From an uncultured Selenomonadales bacterium (GTDB taxonomy: Bacteria > Bacillota > Negativicutes > Selenomonadales > Selenomonadaceae), in NCBI GenBank assembly GCA_946408355.1, contig CAMJRX010000003.1:23370-87369 (forward strand): a stretch of 64,000 nt of DNA, given 5' to 3'. Position numbers and translations under genes: made by a program. Within the stretch, counting starts at the first letter, position 1. Each line of letters opens with the position of its first letter. Under the pieces are notes generated by a model, which searched no databases, had not been told where the DNA came from, and worked only from the letters and a program-made list of their open reading frames with translations. Below are positions 39,390 through 48,925 of this stretch, in pieces.

Positions 39390-40838
39390 ATGAAGAAGAC
39401 AGTAGCAACAGCGGTAGCGGCGGCAGTAGTAGTCGGCGCAAGCGCAACCACATTCGCAGCAGCGAATCCGTTCAGCGATGTTCCTGCGGGTCACTGGGCT
39501 TATCAGTCCGTTGCAAAACTCGCGGCACAGGGCGTTATCGAAGGTTATGGCGACGGCACATATCGCGGCGACCGTAACATCACCCGTTACGAAATGGCGC
39601 AGATGATTGCTAAAGCTATGGCGAAGAATCCTTCCGGCGCGGCTAAAGCTGACCTCGACAGACTCGCGGCTGAATTCCGTGATGAGTTGGACGCTCTCGG
39701 CGTTCGCGTTGCTGAACTCGAAAAGTATGCTGACAAAGTTGTCTGGCAGGGCAAAATCGAGTACACCTACAAGAACCACAAAACCGACGACGTTTGGTCT
39801 GATCAACGTAGAGGTCATCATAGCACCAGCGAGCACACTCGCGTTAAGCAGGACGACTGGATTTTCCGTTTTGAGCCTATCGCTTACGTCAATGACCACT
39901 GGACACTCCGCGCTCGTATTGACGCACACGTCGACTTGAGCCGTGATACCAACACCGACTTCGAACTGGTTCGTGGTTGGGCACAAGGTGATTACGACAA
40001 CTTCCAAATCAAAGTCGGTCGTCAACCCCTCTACACCAATGAAGACGGTATCCTCTGGGATACTGAGTACACCGGCGGTGAGATTACCTTCGGCAAACTC
40101 GCAAACGGCTTGAGAGCTACCATCTACGGTGGTCGTCTTAAAGCAGGTAAAGTCGGCGGCTCCATTCGCAACTCCGGTTCTTGGAACGGACGTCAAGACG
40201 GCGTCAGTGCCCATGACAGATGGGCAGCGGCATCAGGTGTACTTGGCAACGATAGCGAGAGCCAGATAGGCGTACGCAATGATCCTAGCAGTTTCGTTGC
40301 TATCAACGTTCAATACGATCCGGGTGCAAAAGGTATCTTCGGCGGCTTAGGTTACTATTACCTCAAAGATGACGATTTCAAATACTTCAATAGTGTTATC
40401 GATGGCGAAAGATACCCCAACTACTTCTACAGCAAAGACGGCAAAACCGACAAAGCTCAAATCGCGTCAGCCAATATCGGTTGGCGTCTCGGCAAAGCGC
40501 AAGTCTGGGGCGCATACGCTAAGAACTCCAAAGCCGACTACGAGAACAAATCTTGGCAAGCACTCGTTCGCTACGGCGACCTCTACGGCGGCGGCAATCA
40601 GAATACCAAGAAGGGTCAATGGGCTGTCTGGGCAGGTTACAAATATCTCGGCTCCAATGCCTCTTTCAACGCTATTCAATGGGATGATGCTTATGCCGGC
40701 ACCAAAGGTTTCGTAGCAGGCGCATCTTGGGCTCCGATGGATAGAATCGTCCTTATCGGTAAGTACTTCAAGGGCAAATACATTGAAGGTCCTGGCGATG
40801 CAGAACGTCTCTTCGGTCGTGTCGAGTTCTTCTTCTAA
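39390..40838 (+). CDS. SLH-domain outer-membrane porin (OmpM-type), copy 2
   Basis: MKKTVATAVAAAVVVGASATTFAAANPFSDVPAGHWAYQSVAKLAAQGVIEGYGDGTYRGDRNITRYEMAQMIAKAM; C-terminal LFGRVEFFF. Confidence 0.93.
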   Translation: MKKTVATAVAAAVVVGASATTFAAANPFSDVPAGHWAYQSVAKLAAQGVIEGYGDGTYRGDRNITRYEMAQMIAKAMAKNPSGAAKADLDRLAAEFRDELDALGVRVAELEKYADKVVWQGKIEYTYKNHKTDDVWSDQRRGHHSTSEHTRVKQDDWIFRFEPIAYVNDHWTLRARIDAHVDLSRDTNTDFELVRGWAQGDYDNFQIKVGRQPLYTNEDGILWDTEYTGGEITFGKLANGLRATIYGGRLKAGKVGGSIRNSGSWNGRQDGVSAHDRWAAASGVLGNDSESQIGVRNDPSSFVAINVQYDPGAKGIFGGLGYYYLKDDDFKYFNSVIDGERYPNYFYSKDGKTDKAQIASANIGWRLGKAQVWGAYAKNSKADYENKSWQALVRYGDLYGGGNQNTKKGQWAVWAGYKYLGSNASFNAIQWDDAYAGTKGFVAGASWAPMDRIVLIGKYFKGKYIEGPGDAERLFGRVEFFF

Positions 40839-40912
40839 GCCGACATGTCGCACCCCATAGGGGGTACGTGTATTGAAACAAACAACCGGGACAATTTCAT
40901 AACGTAAATTAC

Positions 40913-40948
40913 AGGAGCCTCCGAATTAATCGGGGGTTCCTTTGATTT
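40913..40948 (+). terminator. porin 2 terminator-like hairpin
   Basis: AGGAGCCTCCGAATTAATCGGGGGTTCCTTT. Confidence 0.6.
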
Positions 40949-41261
40949 CCCGCTTGCAAAATTTTTATCGACGTGATAAACATTCTAAATGTGTTTAAAG
41001 AAATTTAACACGTGCCAACATATTCGCCAAAAGAAAACCCACGAAGGCGATCGGGGATTTTCGCTCTTTTTGTAGATTAACGATAACCACGTGTTCTTGG
41101 TCACTTACGGCGGTCGAGCCACTTGCAGATGAGTTTTGAATTAAGGCAAAAGATAACGGGGCTCCGCGAAATCGGAGGCTCCTTTGTTTTTGCAGGAAAA
41201 TCGCCGGCTATTGTAGAAATTTGTTAAACACGTAACAAAGTCAACAAAAGAGGTGAGGCAC

Positions 41262-43181
41262 TTGAACAAACAAAAAGAAATGACTGCTACAGAAGTTTTA
41301 AAAAAATACGACAAAGAATCAAACACAATGGAATATACCGGCGTAATGGCAAAAATAATTTCCGCGCTGGCGATAAGTTTTTCCGTATTTCAAATTTACA
41401 CGGCAAGTTTCGGACTCCTCGACGCGCAAATACAACGAGCAATTCATTTGGGATTTGGACTGTGTTTATCATTTCTGCTTTACCCAACGAAAAAATCTTG
41501 GCGGCGCGATAAACTTCACCCGCTTGACGCAATACTTGCAATTTTGGGCGCGGCGGCTCCTGCCTATATCGTCATAAATTATAAAGAACTTATTTTGCGG
41601 GCGGCGTTGCCCACTTCGACGGACGTTTTAATCGGCGCGTTGGGAATAATTTTAGTAATCGAGGCGGCGCGACGGGTTGTCGGCATTCCAATGGTTTGTG
41701 TCGTTTTATTTTTTATAACTTATGCGTTCGCCGGTCCGTACATGCCGGGACTTTTGGCGCACAGAGGATTGACGATTGATTATTTTGTCAGCCACGTTTA
41801 CTTTACGACGGAGGGAATTTTCGGAATCCCGTTAGGCGTGTCGTCGACGTTTATATTTTTATTTATCTTATTCGGCGCGTATCTTGAGGGCACGGGATTA
41901 GGAAAATTTTTTATCGACGTTGCAAACTCAATCGCAGGTTGGGCGAGCGGCGGTCCTGCTAAGGTTGCAGTTTTATCAAGTGGGTTAATGGGCACTGTCA
42001 GCGGCTCATCAGTTGCAAATGTCGTAGGTACCGGCTCATTAACAATTCCGATGATGAAAAAATTAGGCTATCACAAAGATTTTGCTGGAGCAGTCGAGGC
42101 GGCGGCGTCAACAGGCGGGCAATTAATGCCTCCTGTCATGGGCGCGGCGGCGTTTTTAATGGCGGAATTTGTCGGCGTCCCTTATGTCGAAATCGTCAAG
42201 GCTGCAGTAATTCCTGCGGCGTTGTATTTTATCGGCGTGTGGCTCGGCGTACACTTCGAGGCTAAAAGAAATAATTTGCAAGGACTTCCTCGCTCTGAAC
42301 TACCTAAGCTCGGCGAACTTTTAAAAACTCGTGGACATTTGGCAATCCCGCTGATTGTAATCGTCTATTTATTGGTTAGCGGATATACGCCAATGCGGGC
42401 GGCACTCGTCGCGATAATTTTATCAATCGTCGTGTCCTCAATAAAAAAAGGAACGCGCATGTCACCTGCCGCAATCGTAAAAGGTTTGGAGACGGGCGCA
42501 AGAAATGTTTTGGGCGTATTGGTTGCCTGCGCGGCGGCGGGAATTATAATCGGCGTCGTGACGAAAACAGGCGTAGGCTTAAAATTAGCGTCGGCATTGC
42601 TTGATTTATCAGGCGGATTAGTTTTGCCCAGCATGTTTTTGACAATGATAACGGCAATACTTTTGGGCATGGGCGTCCCGACAACGGCGAATTACGTTAT
42701 AACCTCGACGATAGCCGCGCCCGCACTAATTCAAATGGGCGTACCAATGTTAGCGGCGCACATGTTTGTATTTTACTTTGGAATAATCGCTGACGTGACA
42801 CCACCGGTAGCACTCGCGGCTTATGCGGGTTCGGGCATATCAGGCGGCAACGCTCTAAGGACGGGAATCAATGCGTCAAAGCTGGCAATCGCGGCGTTCA
42901 TAATTCCCTATATGTTTGTCCTAAGTCCAGAACTTTTATTGCTCGACGGTGTGACTTTGCATTTAGGTTTATCGTTGTTGACGGCACTAATCGGAATGGT
43001 CGCGTTGAGTTCGTCGCTAATTGGTTATCTTGCCGCGCCGCTGAAAACTTTGGAACGTGTGATTTTGGGCGCGGGCGGTCTTATGATGATTAAACCCGGA
43101 CTTGTCACTGACATTGCGGGCATTGCAATTTTTGCGGCAATTTTATTTTGGCAATTAAAACAAAGCAGGAAGTTATTGTAA
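41262..43181 (+). CDS. fused TRAP transporter permease (4TM/12TM, DctQM type)
   Basis: GTVSGSSVANVVGTGSLTIPMMKKLGYHKDFAGAVEAAASTGGQLMPPVMGAAAFLMAEFVGVPYVEI; start codon uncertain. Confidence 0.88.
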   Translation: MNKQKEMTATEVLKKYDKESNTMEYTGVMAKIISALAISFSVFQIYTASFGLLDAQIQRAIHLGFGLCLSFLLYPTKKSWRRDKLHPLDAILAILGAAAPAYIVINYKELILRAALPTSTDVLIGALGIILVIEAARRVVGIPMVCVVLFFITYAFAGPYMPGLLAHRGLTIDYFVSHVYFTTEGIFGIPLGVSSTFIFLFILFGAYLEGTGLGKFFIDVANSIAGWASGGPAKVAVLSSGLMGTVSGSSVANVVGTGSLTIPMMKKLGYHKDFAGAVEAAASTGGQLMPPVMGAAAFLMAEFVGVPYVEIVKAAVIPAALYFIGVWLGVHFEAKRNNLQGLPRSELPKLGELLKTRGHLAIPLIVIVYLLVSGYTPMRAALVAIILSIVVSSIKKGTRMSPAAIVKGLETGARNVLGVLVACAAAGIIIGVVTKTGVGLKLASALLDLSGGLVLPSMFLTMITAILLGMGVPTTANYVITSTIAAPALIQMGVPMLAAHMFVFYFGIIADVTPPVALAAYAGSGISGGNALRTGINASKLAIAAFIIPYMFVLSPELLLLDGVTLHLGLSLLTALIGMVALSSSLIGYLAAPLKTLERVILGAGGLMMIKPGLVTDIAGIAIFAAILFWQLKQSRKLL

Positions 43182-43263
43182 ACCGCTTTATATGCCGCCG
43201 TTTTTACAACTTTGTTCTTGCGTCAACTTTACACGCCGCAATCGTGATGATTAGCAGTTAAAC

Positions 43264-43300
43264 AAAAAAATCCCGCCATATTGACGGGATTAAATTTTTA
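43264..43300. terminator. hairpin between convergent TRAP and zapA genes
   Basis: AAAAAATCCCGCCATATTGACGGGATTAAATTTTT. Confidence 0.65.
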
Positions 43301-43307
43301 TTGCAAA

Positions 43308-43580
43308 TTATTTATTTTCGTCGAGAAGCTGTAATAGTTCATCGTAGTCTTTTTTGAGTTGAACATAGTCCTCAGCGATTTTTAGTGCCGCCAAAACTGC
43401 AATGCGACTGCCCGCAAAAGTTCGCGTGCTTTGTGAAATTGACTTCATCGTCGAATCGACCATGCGCACAAGTTTTGCCAAGCCGTCGGGGTCTTCGGTG
43501 CGCAAGCGATAAACTTCGCCGAAAATCTCAACTTCAACGCGCCGCATTTCGCCGGCAGGTTTATCGTCCTTCAACGCCAT
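43308..43580 (-). CDS. zapA: cell division protein ZapA
   Basis: RRVEVEIFGEVYRLRTEDPDGLAKLVRMVDSTMKSIS…RIAVLAALKIAEDYVQLKKDYDELL. Confidence 0.85.
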   Translation of the reverse strand: MALKDDKPAGEMRRVEVEIFGEVYRLRTEDPDGLAKLVRMVDSTMKSISQSTRTFAGSRIAVLAALKIAEDYVQLKKDYDELLQLLDENK

Positions 43581-43584
43581 AATC

Positions 43585-46260
43585 TCAACTCCTCAATGTT
43601 GCGCCGAAGTCTTTTTCCACAGCCGCCAAAATATTTTTGAATGCCTCGTCAGCCTCTTCATCGGTGAGCGTGCGTTCATTGGAGCGGAACTCTAGCGCGA
43701 ACGCCAAAGATTTTTTATCGGCAGGAATGCGCTCGCCCGTGTAAACGTCAAACAACGTCACGCCCTTGAAAAATTTTCCGCCACTCTTTACGATAATTTT
43801 TTCAACGTCGCCCGCCGCCGTGTCGTGTTCAACCAGAATTGCCAAATCGCGGCTGATTGACGGATATTTAGGTAAACTTTCCAAGCTGAACTTTTTAGCG
43901 GCAAATTTTTGTAAGGTCTCAACGTCTGCCTCGAACACGTAAATTTTTTTCTTAATGCCTAAAGCCTCTGCAACCGCGGGGTGCACTTCGCCGACCATAA
44001 CTAAAATGTCGCGTCCTTTCTTGAAAACAGCTGTTTTGCCGGGGTGTAAGGCGTAATGTTCGCCCGCTTCGACGAAATAATTATTAATCGACAAGCCCGC
44101 TAAAAATTCCTCGACAATTCCCTTTGCGTCGTAGAAATCAATCTGCGCGGGATTTTGCGACCAACCTTTTGGTTCGCGACGTCCCATTAAAAGCCCAACA
44201 ACTTGTTGCTTTTCAAGCGGCAATTCCGTTACGGGTAAATTTTTCGGGATAAATACCGGTGCGACATCAAATAAGCGAACGTCCTCATTTTTGCGGCTGA
44301 AATTTCTTGCGGCGTTCTCAAATATCGACGCCAATAAAGTTGTCCTCAAAAGCGGTGCCTCGTCCGTCAGCGGATTCATAATCGGAACGGCGCGGCGCAA
44401 TTCACTATCAGCAGGAATGCGCATTTTATCAAACATTGCCTCGCTTGTAAACGCAAAAGAAAGTTCCTCGCACATGCCCAATCCTGACAAAATATTTTTA
44501 ATCTTGTCAATGAAATTCTGCGTCGCCGATTGCCGCCCTTGCTGATTGCCTTTTGGGAGCGTCGACGGAATGTTATCAAAGCCGTAAATCCTCGCGACTT
44601 CCTCCGACAAATCATCGGGCAGTTTAACATCATTGCGCCAATCGGGAACTGTCGCCTCGTAAGCGGAAGAAATTTTTATCTCGACACTCTTAGCAATGCC
44701 GCCAAAAGTTTCGCTAATATTTTTCATGAAACCTTCGACACCCGAATTTTTTATTACTTCATCTTGAGCTTTTGCGTCGGTATTTTTAAACAACTCGCCT
44801 ATACTCGCTCCGAAATTTTTCATAAAGCTTTCGACGTTAGATTTTTTACCAATTTCACGCGCTGCCTTACCAATATTTTTTGTAGCCGTAGCAAATTTAT
44901 CAACAACATCATCAGTCAATTCGTCGACGACGCCGAGCGGTTCAATTTTAAATCCCAACGCCTCAAGCACGTCAATAATTTCCTTGTCGCTATAGTTCGT
45001 GCCGAGCCGTTGATTAATCTGCGCGGGCGTGAATTTAATTTTAATTTCGGGCTTTGGATTCGGGTAAACGTCGACGACGCCCTTGCAAACACTGCACGCG
45101 CCCATTTCCTGTAAAAGTTGCGCAACCCTGTCCAAAGCGACGACAGTGCCGTTAATGTTCGTGCCGCGCTCAAATCTGCCGCTCGCCTCAGAGTGAATAC
45201 CTACAGCGCGACTTGTACGACGAATCGACGCCGAATTAAAACTTGCTGCCTCAAGGATAACAGTTTTAGTTGCCTCAGTAATCTCGCTTTCAAAGCCGCC
45301 CATAATGCCTGCAAGACCCGCTGCTTTTTCCGCGTCGGCAATTACGAGTTCGCCGCCCTTAGCAAGCCTGTTGGTGTCGTCAAGCGTATGAAGTGGTTCG
45401 CCTTCAACAGCACGCCGCGCAGTCAGTTGGTGCCACGTAACTTTATCGTAGTCGTAAGCGTGGAGCGGTTGCCCCATTTCCAACATTACAAAATTTGTCA
45501 CGTCAACAACATTGTTAATCGCACGCATACCCGCGCCCTCAAGACGTTTAACCATCCAATCTGGCGACGGCGCAAGCTTAACATTAGTCAGCACACGCGA
45601 AGAAAATCTGCCGCAAAGGTCAGGCGCGTCAATCCCGATTTTAACTAAATCTTCTGCGTTGCGTTCGTCGTCCTCGTCAAATTTAATTTCGGGGAAGCGC
45701 GGAGTTTTTTTGGTAAGAACAGCCAGCTCGCGAACCAAACCAATCACGCTAAAGCAATCGCCGCGATTAGCCGTCAGCTCAAATTCCAAAATATCGTCGT
45801 CAAGCCCTAAAACTTCAGCGGCGGGCACTCCAACGGGCGTATCTTCCGGCAAAATATAAATGCCGCTTGAATCGCCCTCGATATTCAATTCGTCAGCAGA
45901 ACACAACATGCCATTTGACGCGACGCCGCGCATTTTGCCTTTAGAAATTTTCTTGCCGCAAGGTAAATTCGCTCCAACTAACGCGACGGGAACAATTTGC
46001 CCCTCTGCGACATTGCTCGCGCCCGTGATAATTTGCACGAGATTTTCCTCGCCGATATTCATTTGGCAAATTAACAAGTGGTCGCTGTCAGGGTGAGCTT
46101 TAAGTTCTTCAATCCGTCCAGTTACGACTTTTTCCAGACCTTCGCTCGCATGAATCACATTTTCGACGGGAATACCCGCAAGCGTAAATTTTTCCGCCAG
46201 CTCGTCAGCCGTCAAGTCTATATCAATATAATCTTTCAGCCATTTGGTAGAAACTTGCAC
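43585..46260 (-). CDS. pheT: phenylalanyl-tRNA synthetase beta subunit, with inserted segment of about 92 aa
   Basis: MQVSTKWLKDYIDIDLTADELAEKFTLAGIPVE; GGFESEIT; ATVPDWRNDVKLPDDLSEEVARIYGFDNIPSTLP; 891 aa. Confidence 0.96.
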   Translation of the reverse strand: MQVSTKWLKDYIDIDLTADELAEKFTLAGIPVENVIHASEGLEKVVTGRIEELKAHPDSDHLLICQMNIGEENLVQIITGASNVAEGQIVPVALVGANLPCGKKISKGKMRGVASNGMLCSADELNIEGDSSGIYILPEDTPVGVPAAEVLGLDDDILEFELTANRGDCFSVIGLVRELAVLTKKTPRFPEIKFDEDDERNAEDLVKIGIDAPDLCGRFSSRVLTNVKLAPSPDWMVKRLEGAGMRAINNVVDVTNFVMLEMGQPLHAYDYDKVTWHQLTARRAVEGEPLHTLDDTNRLAKGGELVIADAEKAAGLAGIMGGFESEITEATKTVILEAASFNSASIRRTSRAVGIHSEASGRFERGTNINGTVVALDRVAQLLQEMGACSVCKGVVDVYPNPKPEIKIKFTPAQINQRLGTNYSDKEIIDVLEALGFKIEPLGVVDELTDDVVDKFATATKNIGKAAREIGKKSNVESFMKNFGASIGELFKNTDAKAQDEVIKNSGVEGFMKNISETFGGIAKSVEIKISSAYEATVPDWRNDVKLPDDLSEEVARIYGFDNIPSTLPKGNQQGRQSATQNFIDKIKNILSGLGMCEELSFAFTSEAMFDKMRIPADSELRRAVPIMNPLTDEAPLLRTTLLASIFENAARNFSRKNEDVRLFDVAPVFIPKNLPVTELPLEKQQVVGLLMGRREPKGWSQNPAQIDFYDAKGIVEEFLAGLSINNYFVEAGEHYALHPGKTAVFKKGRDILVMVGEVHPAVAEALGIKKKIYVFEADVETLQKFAAKKFSLESLPKYPSISRDLAILVEHDTAAGDVEKIIVKSGGKFFKGVTLFDVYTGERIPADKKSLAFALEFRSNERTLTDEEADEAFKNILAAVEKDFGATLRS

Positions 46261-46272
46261 AAAATCACCGCC

Positions 46273-47298
46273 TCAAAATTGCTTAAGAAATCTAACGTCG
46301 TTATCGTAAAGCAAGCGCATATCGTCAAGCCCGTAAGTCAACATTGCAATGCGTTCAATGCCCATGCCGAACGCAAAGCCGCTAACTTTATCGGGGTCGT
46401 AGCCGCTCATCTTCAAAACGTCGGGATGAACCATGCCCGCGCCTAAAATTTCAAGCCAGCCCGTACCTTGACAAACACGACAACCCGCGCCGTGACACAT
46501 GACGCACGAAACATCAACTTCCGCGCTCGGCTCCGTGAACGGGAAGAAACTCGGACGCAAACGGATTTTAGTTTTCTCGCCAAAAATTTTCTTAGAGAAA
46601 TCCTCAAGCGTGCCTTTCAAGTCGGCAAAAGAAATCCCCTTGTCGATAACCAAACCTTCAACCTGCGTGAACATCGGCGAATGCGACGCATCATAATCAT
46701 CGCGGCGATAAACTCTACCAGGCGCAATCATTCTTATCGGCTCGTTGTCTTTATGACGCTCCATAGTCCGCGCTTGCACCGGTGAAGTTTGCGTTCTAAG
46801 CAAAATATCTTCGGTAATGTAAAACGAATCTTGCATATCGCGGGCGGGGTGGTCTTTGGGCAAATTCAACGCCTCAAAGTTATAATAATCCGTCTCGACT
46901 TCGGGACCTTCCTCGACGCTGTAGCCCATGCTCACGAAAATTTCTTTTACGCGGTTAAGCGTCAACGTCAGCGGGTGAAAATGCCCTTCGTGGACGCGGC
47001 GACCGGGTAAAGTCACGTCAATTTTCTCCGACGCCAATTTTGCTTGAAGTTCAGACGCTTTAAGCTCGGAATTTTTTTCCGCGATTAAAGTTTCAAGCTC
47101 CGAACGCGCCTCGTTGACGATTTTGCCGACAATAGGACGTTCCTCAGCAGAAAGTTTACTCATGCCGCGCAACAGGCCGGTAAGCTCGCCTTTCTTGCCC
47201 AAAAACTTTACGCGCACTTCGTCGAGTTCTTTAAGCGTCGCAGAATTTTTTATCGCGTCGCCCGCTCGTTCGCGCAAATCTTTTATCTGTTGTTCCAT
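46273..47298 (-). CDS. pheS: phenylalanyl-tRNA synthetase alpha subunit
   Basis: [63 protein letters not shown]. Confidence 0.97.
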   Translation of the reverse strand: MEQQIKDLRERAGDAIKNSATLKELDEVRVKFLGKKGELTGLLRGMSKLSAEERPIVGKIVNEARSELETLIAEKNSELKASELQAKLASEKIDVTLPGRRVHEGHFHPLTLTLNRVKEIFVSMGYSVEEGPEVETDYYNFEALNLPKDHPARDMQDSFYITEDILLRTQTSPVQARTMERHKDNEPIRMIAPGRVYRRDDYDASHSPMFTQVEGLVIDKGISFADLKGTLEDFSKKIFGEKTKIRLRPSFFPFTEPSAEVDVSCVMCHGAGCRVCQGTGWLEILGAGMVHPDVLKMSGYDPDKVSGFAFGMGIERIAMLTYGLDDMRLLYDNDVRFLKQF

Positions 47299-47407
47299 TA
47301 ATAAGCCTCCTTTATAATGCTTAAGCTAACATACGCAGAAAAATATTGCAAGCCTCGCTAAAGAAAAAAGCCCCGAACATAGTCGAGGCGGTTTGTGTCA
47401 AGTTATT

Positions 47408-47590
47408 TCAAGCGTCATCTTTGATGTAAGGACACGGAACTATTGTTATTAGCGGGACTTTCAGTTCGCGTGCCGTATTTGTTTTCGGACGCGGCGGGAT
47501 TTCATTGGCAGGCGGCTCTTTTATCATTGGAATTTGATTTGCACCGCAAACCGTGTCGAGTTGTACGTTGGTAAGGAATTCGTTCGTCAT
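47408..47590 (-). CDS. small ORF with bacteriocin-leader-like N-terminus
   Basis: MTNEFLTNVQLDTVCGANQIPMIKEPPANEIPPRPKTNTARELKVPLITIVPCPYIKDDA. Confidence 0.45.
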   Translation of the reverse strand: MTNEFLTNVQLDTVCGANQIPMIKEPPANEIPPRPKTNTARELKVPLITIVPCPYIKDDA

Positions 47591-47657
47591 TTCAATCGCC
47601 TCCAAAAGTTTTTCTAAAGCTTATATGTTGCCGAAACGAATTCATTACACGGCGAAG

Positions 47658-48599
47658 TTACCAATTTTCAAAACGGCGATTTTTATTTAAGCCGCGCATA
47701 AGTTCCATATCTTCAGGCGTCAATCGGAAGTCAAAAATATTAAAATTCTCCGCGATGTGATTTTTATTCGACGAACCTGGAATTACGACATAGCCAGCTT
47801 GAAATTGCCAACGCAAAATAATCTGCGCGGGCGTCTTAGAATATTTTTTAGCGAGACTTTGAATCGTCGCGTCGTTGAAAATTTTCTGCGTGTTGCCTCT
47901 GCCGCCAAATGGATACCAGCTTTCTATAACCGTGCCAAATTTTTTTACGTAAGTTTGAAGCTCTTCATTCTGATAGTAAGGGTGATTTTCGTTTTGAATC
48001 ACGGCTGGGACAATCGTCGCGATATTTTTTATCCTGTCGAAGTCTCGCGGCGTGTAGTAATTGGAAATGCCGATTGAACGGATTTTTCCCGCCTTAACCC
48101 CGCGCTCCAACGCCCGATAAACTTCCTCGTCGTTGTAGCCTGGCTGGTGAATCAACATCAAGTCGATATAATCCAAATTCAAACTTTTTAGGGAATTATC
48201 AATCGCGGTGTCGGGGGAATTGTAATCGCCGGGCATAATCTTTGATGTGATAAAAATTTCCTCGCGGCTTGCAATGCCGTCGTCAATCGCCCGCCGAATT
48301 CCTCTACCAACGCCGACTTCGTTACCGTAATATCTTGCCGTGTCAATCAATCGATAGCCAACCTTTAGCGCGTAGTAAACGCAATCTTCCGCCGTGTCGT
48401 CGTCAAGCGTCCACGTGCCTAAACCCAAACGCGGCATATTAAATCCGCTGTTCAATGCAACGCTTTCGCTGAAAAAACTTGTGCTCATTTCTTGAGTAGC
48501 CTCCTTTGTAATTTTTTCTTCGGCTGAATTTTGCGCACCGCACGCGCTGAAAATATTCACAAACGCTACGCAAATTATCAGCATAAAAATTTTTCTCAT
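47658..48599 (-). CDS. aldo/keto reductase with predicted lipoprotein signal
   Basis: MRKIFMLIICVAFVNIFSACGAQNSAEEK lipobox; MPRLGLGTWTLDDDTAEDCVYYALKVGYRLIDTARYYGNE. Confidence 0.88.
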   Translation of the reverse strand: MRKIFMLIICVAFVNIFSACGAQNSAEEKITKEATQEMSTSFFSESVALNSGFNMPRLGLGTWTLDDDTAEDCVYYALKVGYRLIDTARYYGNEVGVGRGIRRAIDDGIASREEIFITSKIMPGDYNSPDTAIDNSLKSLNLDYIDLMLIHQPGYNDEEVYRALERGVKAGKIRSIGISNYYTPRDFDRIKNIATIVPAVIQNENHPYYQNEELQTYVKKFGTVIESWYPFGGRGNTQKIFNDATIQSLAKKYSKTPAQIILRWQFQAGYVVIPGSSNKNHIAENFNIFDFRLTPEDMELMRGLNKNRRFENW

Positions 48600-48726
48600 A
48601 ACGCACCTCCCGCAACAAAATAAACCATAAACTAGCCTTTAAGTCAAACAAAAATTTTTTGCAAAAGTCTTTGTCAAACATGAAATAAACATGATATAAT
48701 CGGTAGCAAAAAGGAGGCGAAAAAAT

Positions 48727-48921
48727 TTGCTGGAACTTTTAAAAAAAGCATTTGACAAATTCGACACATTGATTATATTAGCGGCGATATTCTTGTTTAT
48801 TCATTTCGATTACAGCAACCTCTCGTTGCTCGACAAAATTTATATCGCGTCGTTCGCATTTTGGACGGTGACGAAACTCATTCGGCTTTACATTCTCTAC
48901 AATAAAGACAAGAAAGGATGA
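48727..48921 (+). CDS. small membrane protein
   Basis: 64 aa, AAGGAGG RBS, two hydrophobic segments. Confidence 0.5.
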   Translation: MLELLKKAFDKFDTLIILAAIFLFIHFDYSNLSLLDKIYIASFAFWTVTKLIRLYILYNKDKKG

Positions 48922-48925
48922 TTCA

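Noticed and set aside
39372-40214. 280-aa minus-strand ORF opposite porin 2 (similar shadow at 37704-38162 opposite porin 1)
   Set aside because: Antisense frame of a strongly supported porin; both shadows mirror the conserved SLH-coding region.
44530-45648. plus-strand ORFs of 176-194 aa opposite pheT
   Set aside because: Antisense to pheT, with no independent support.
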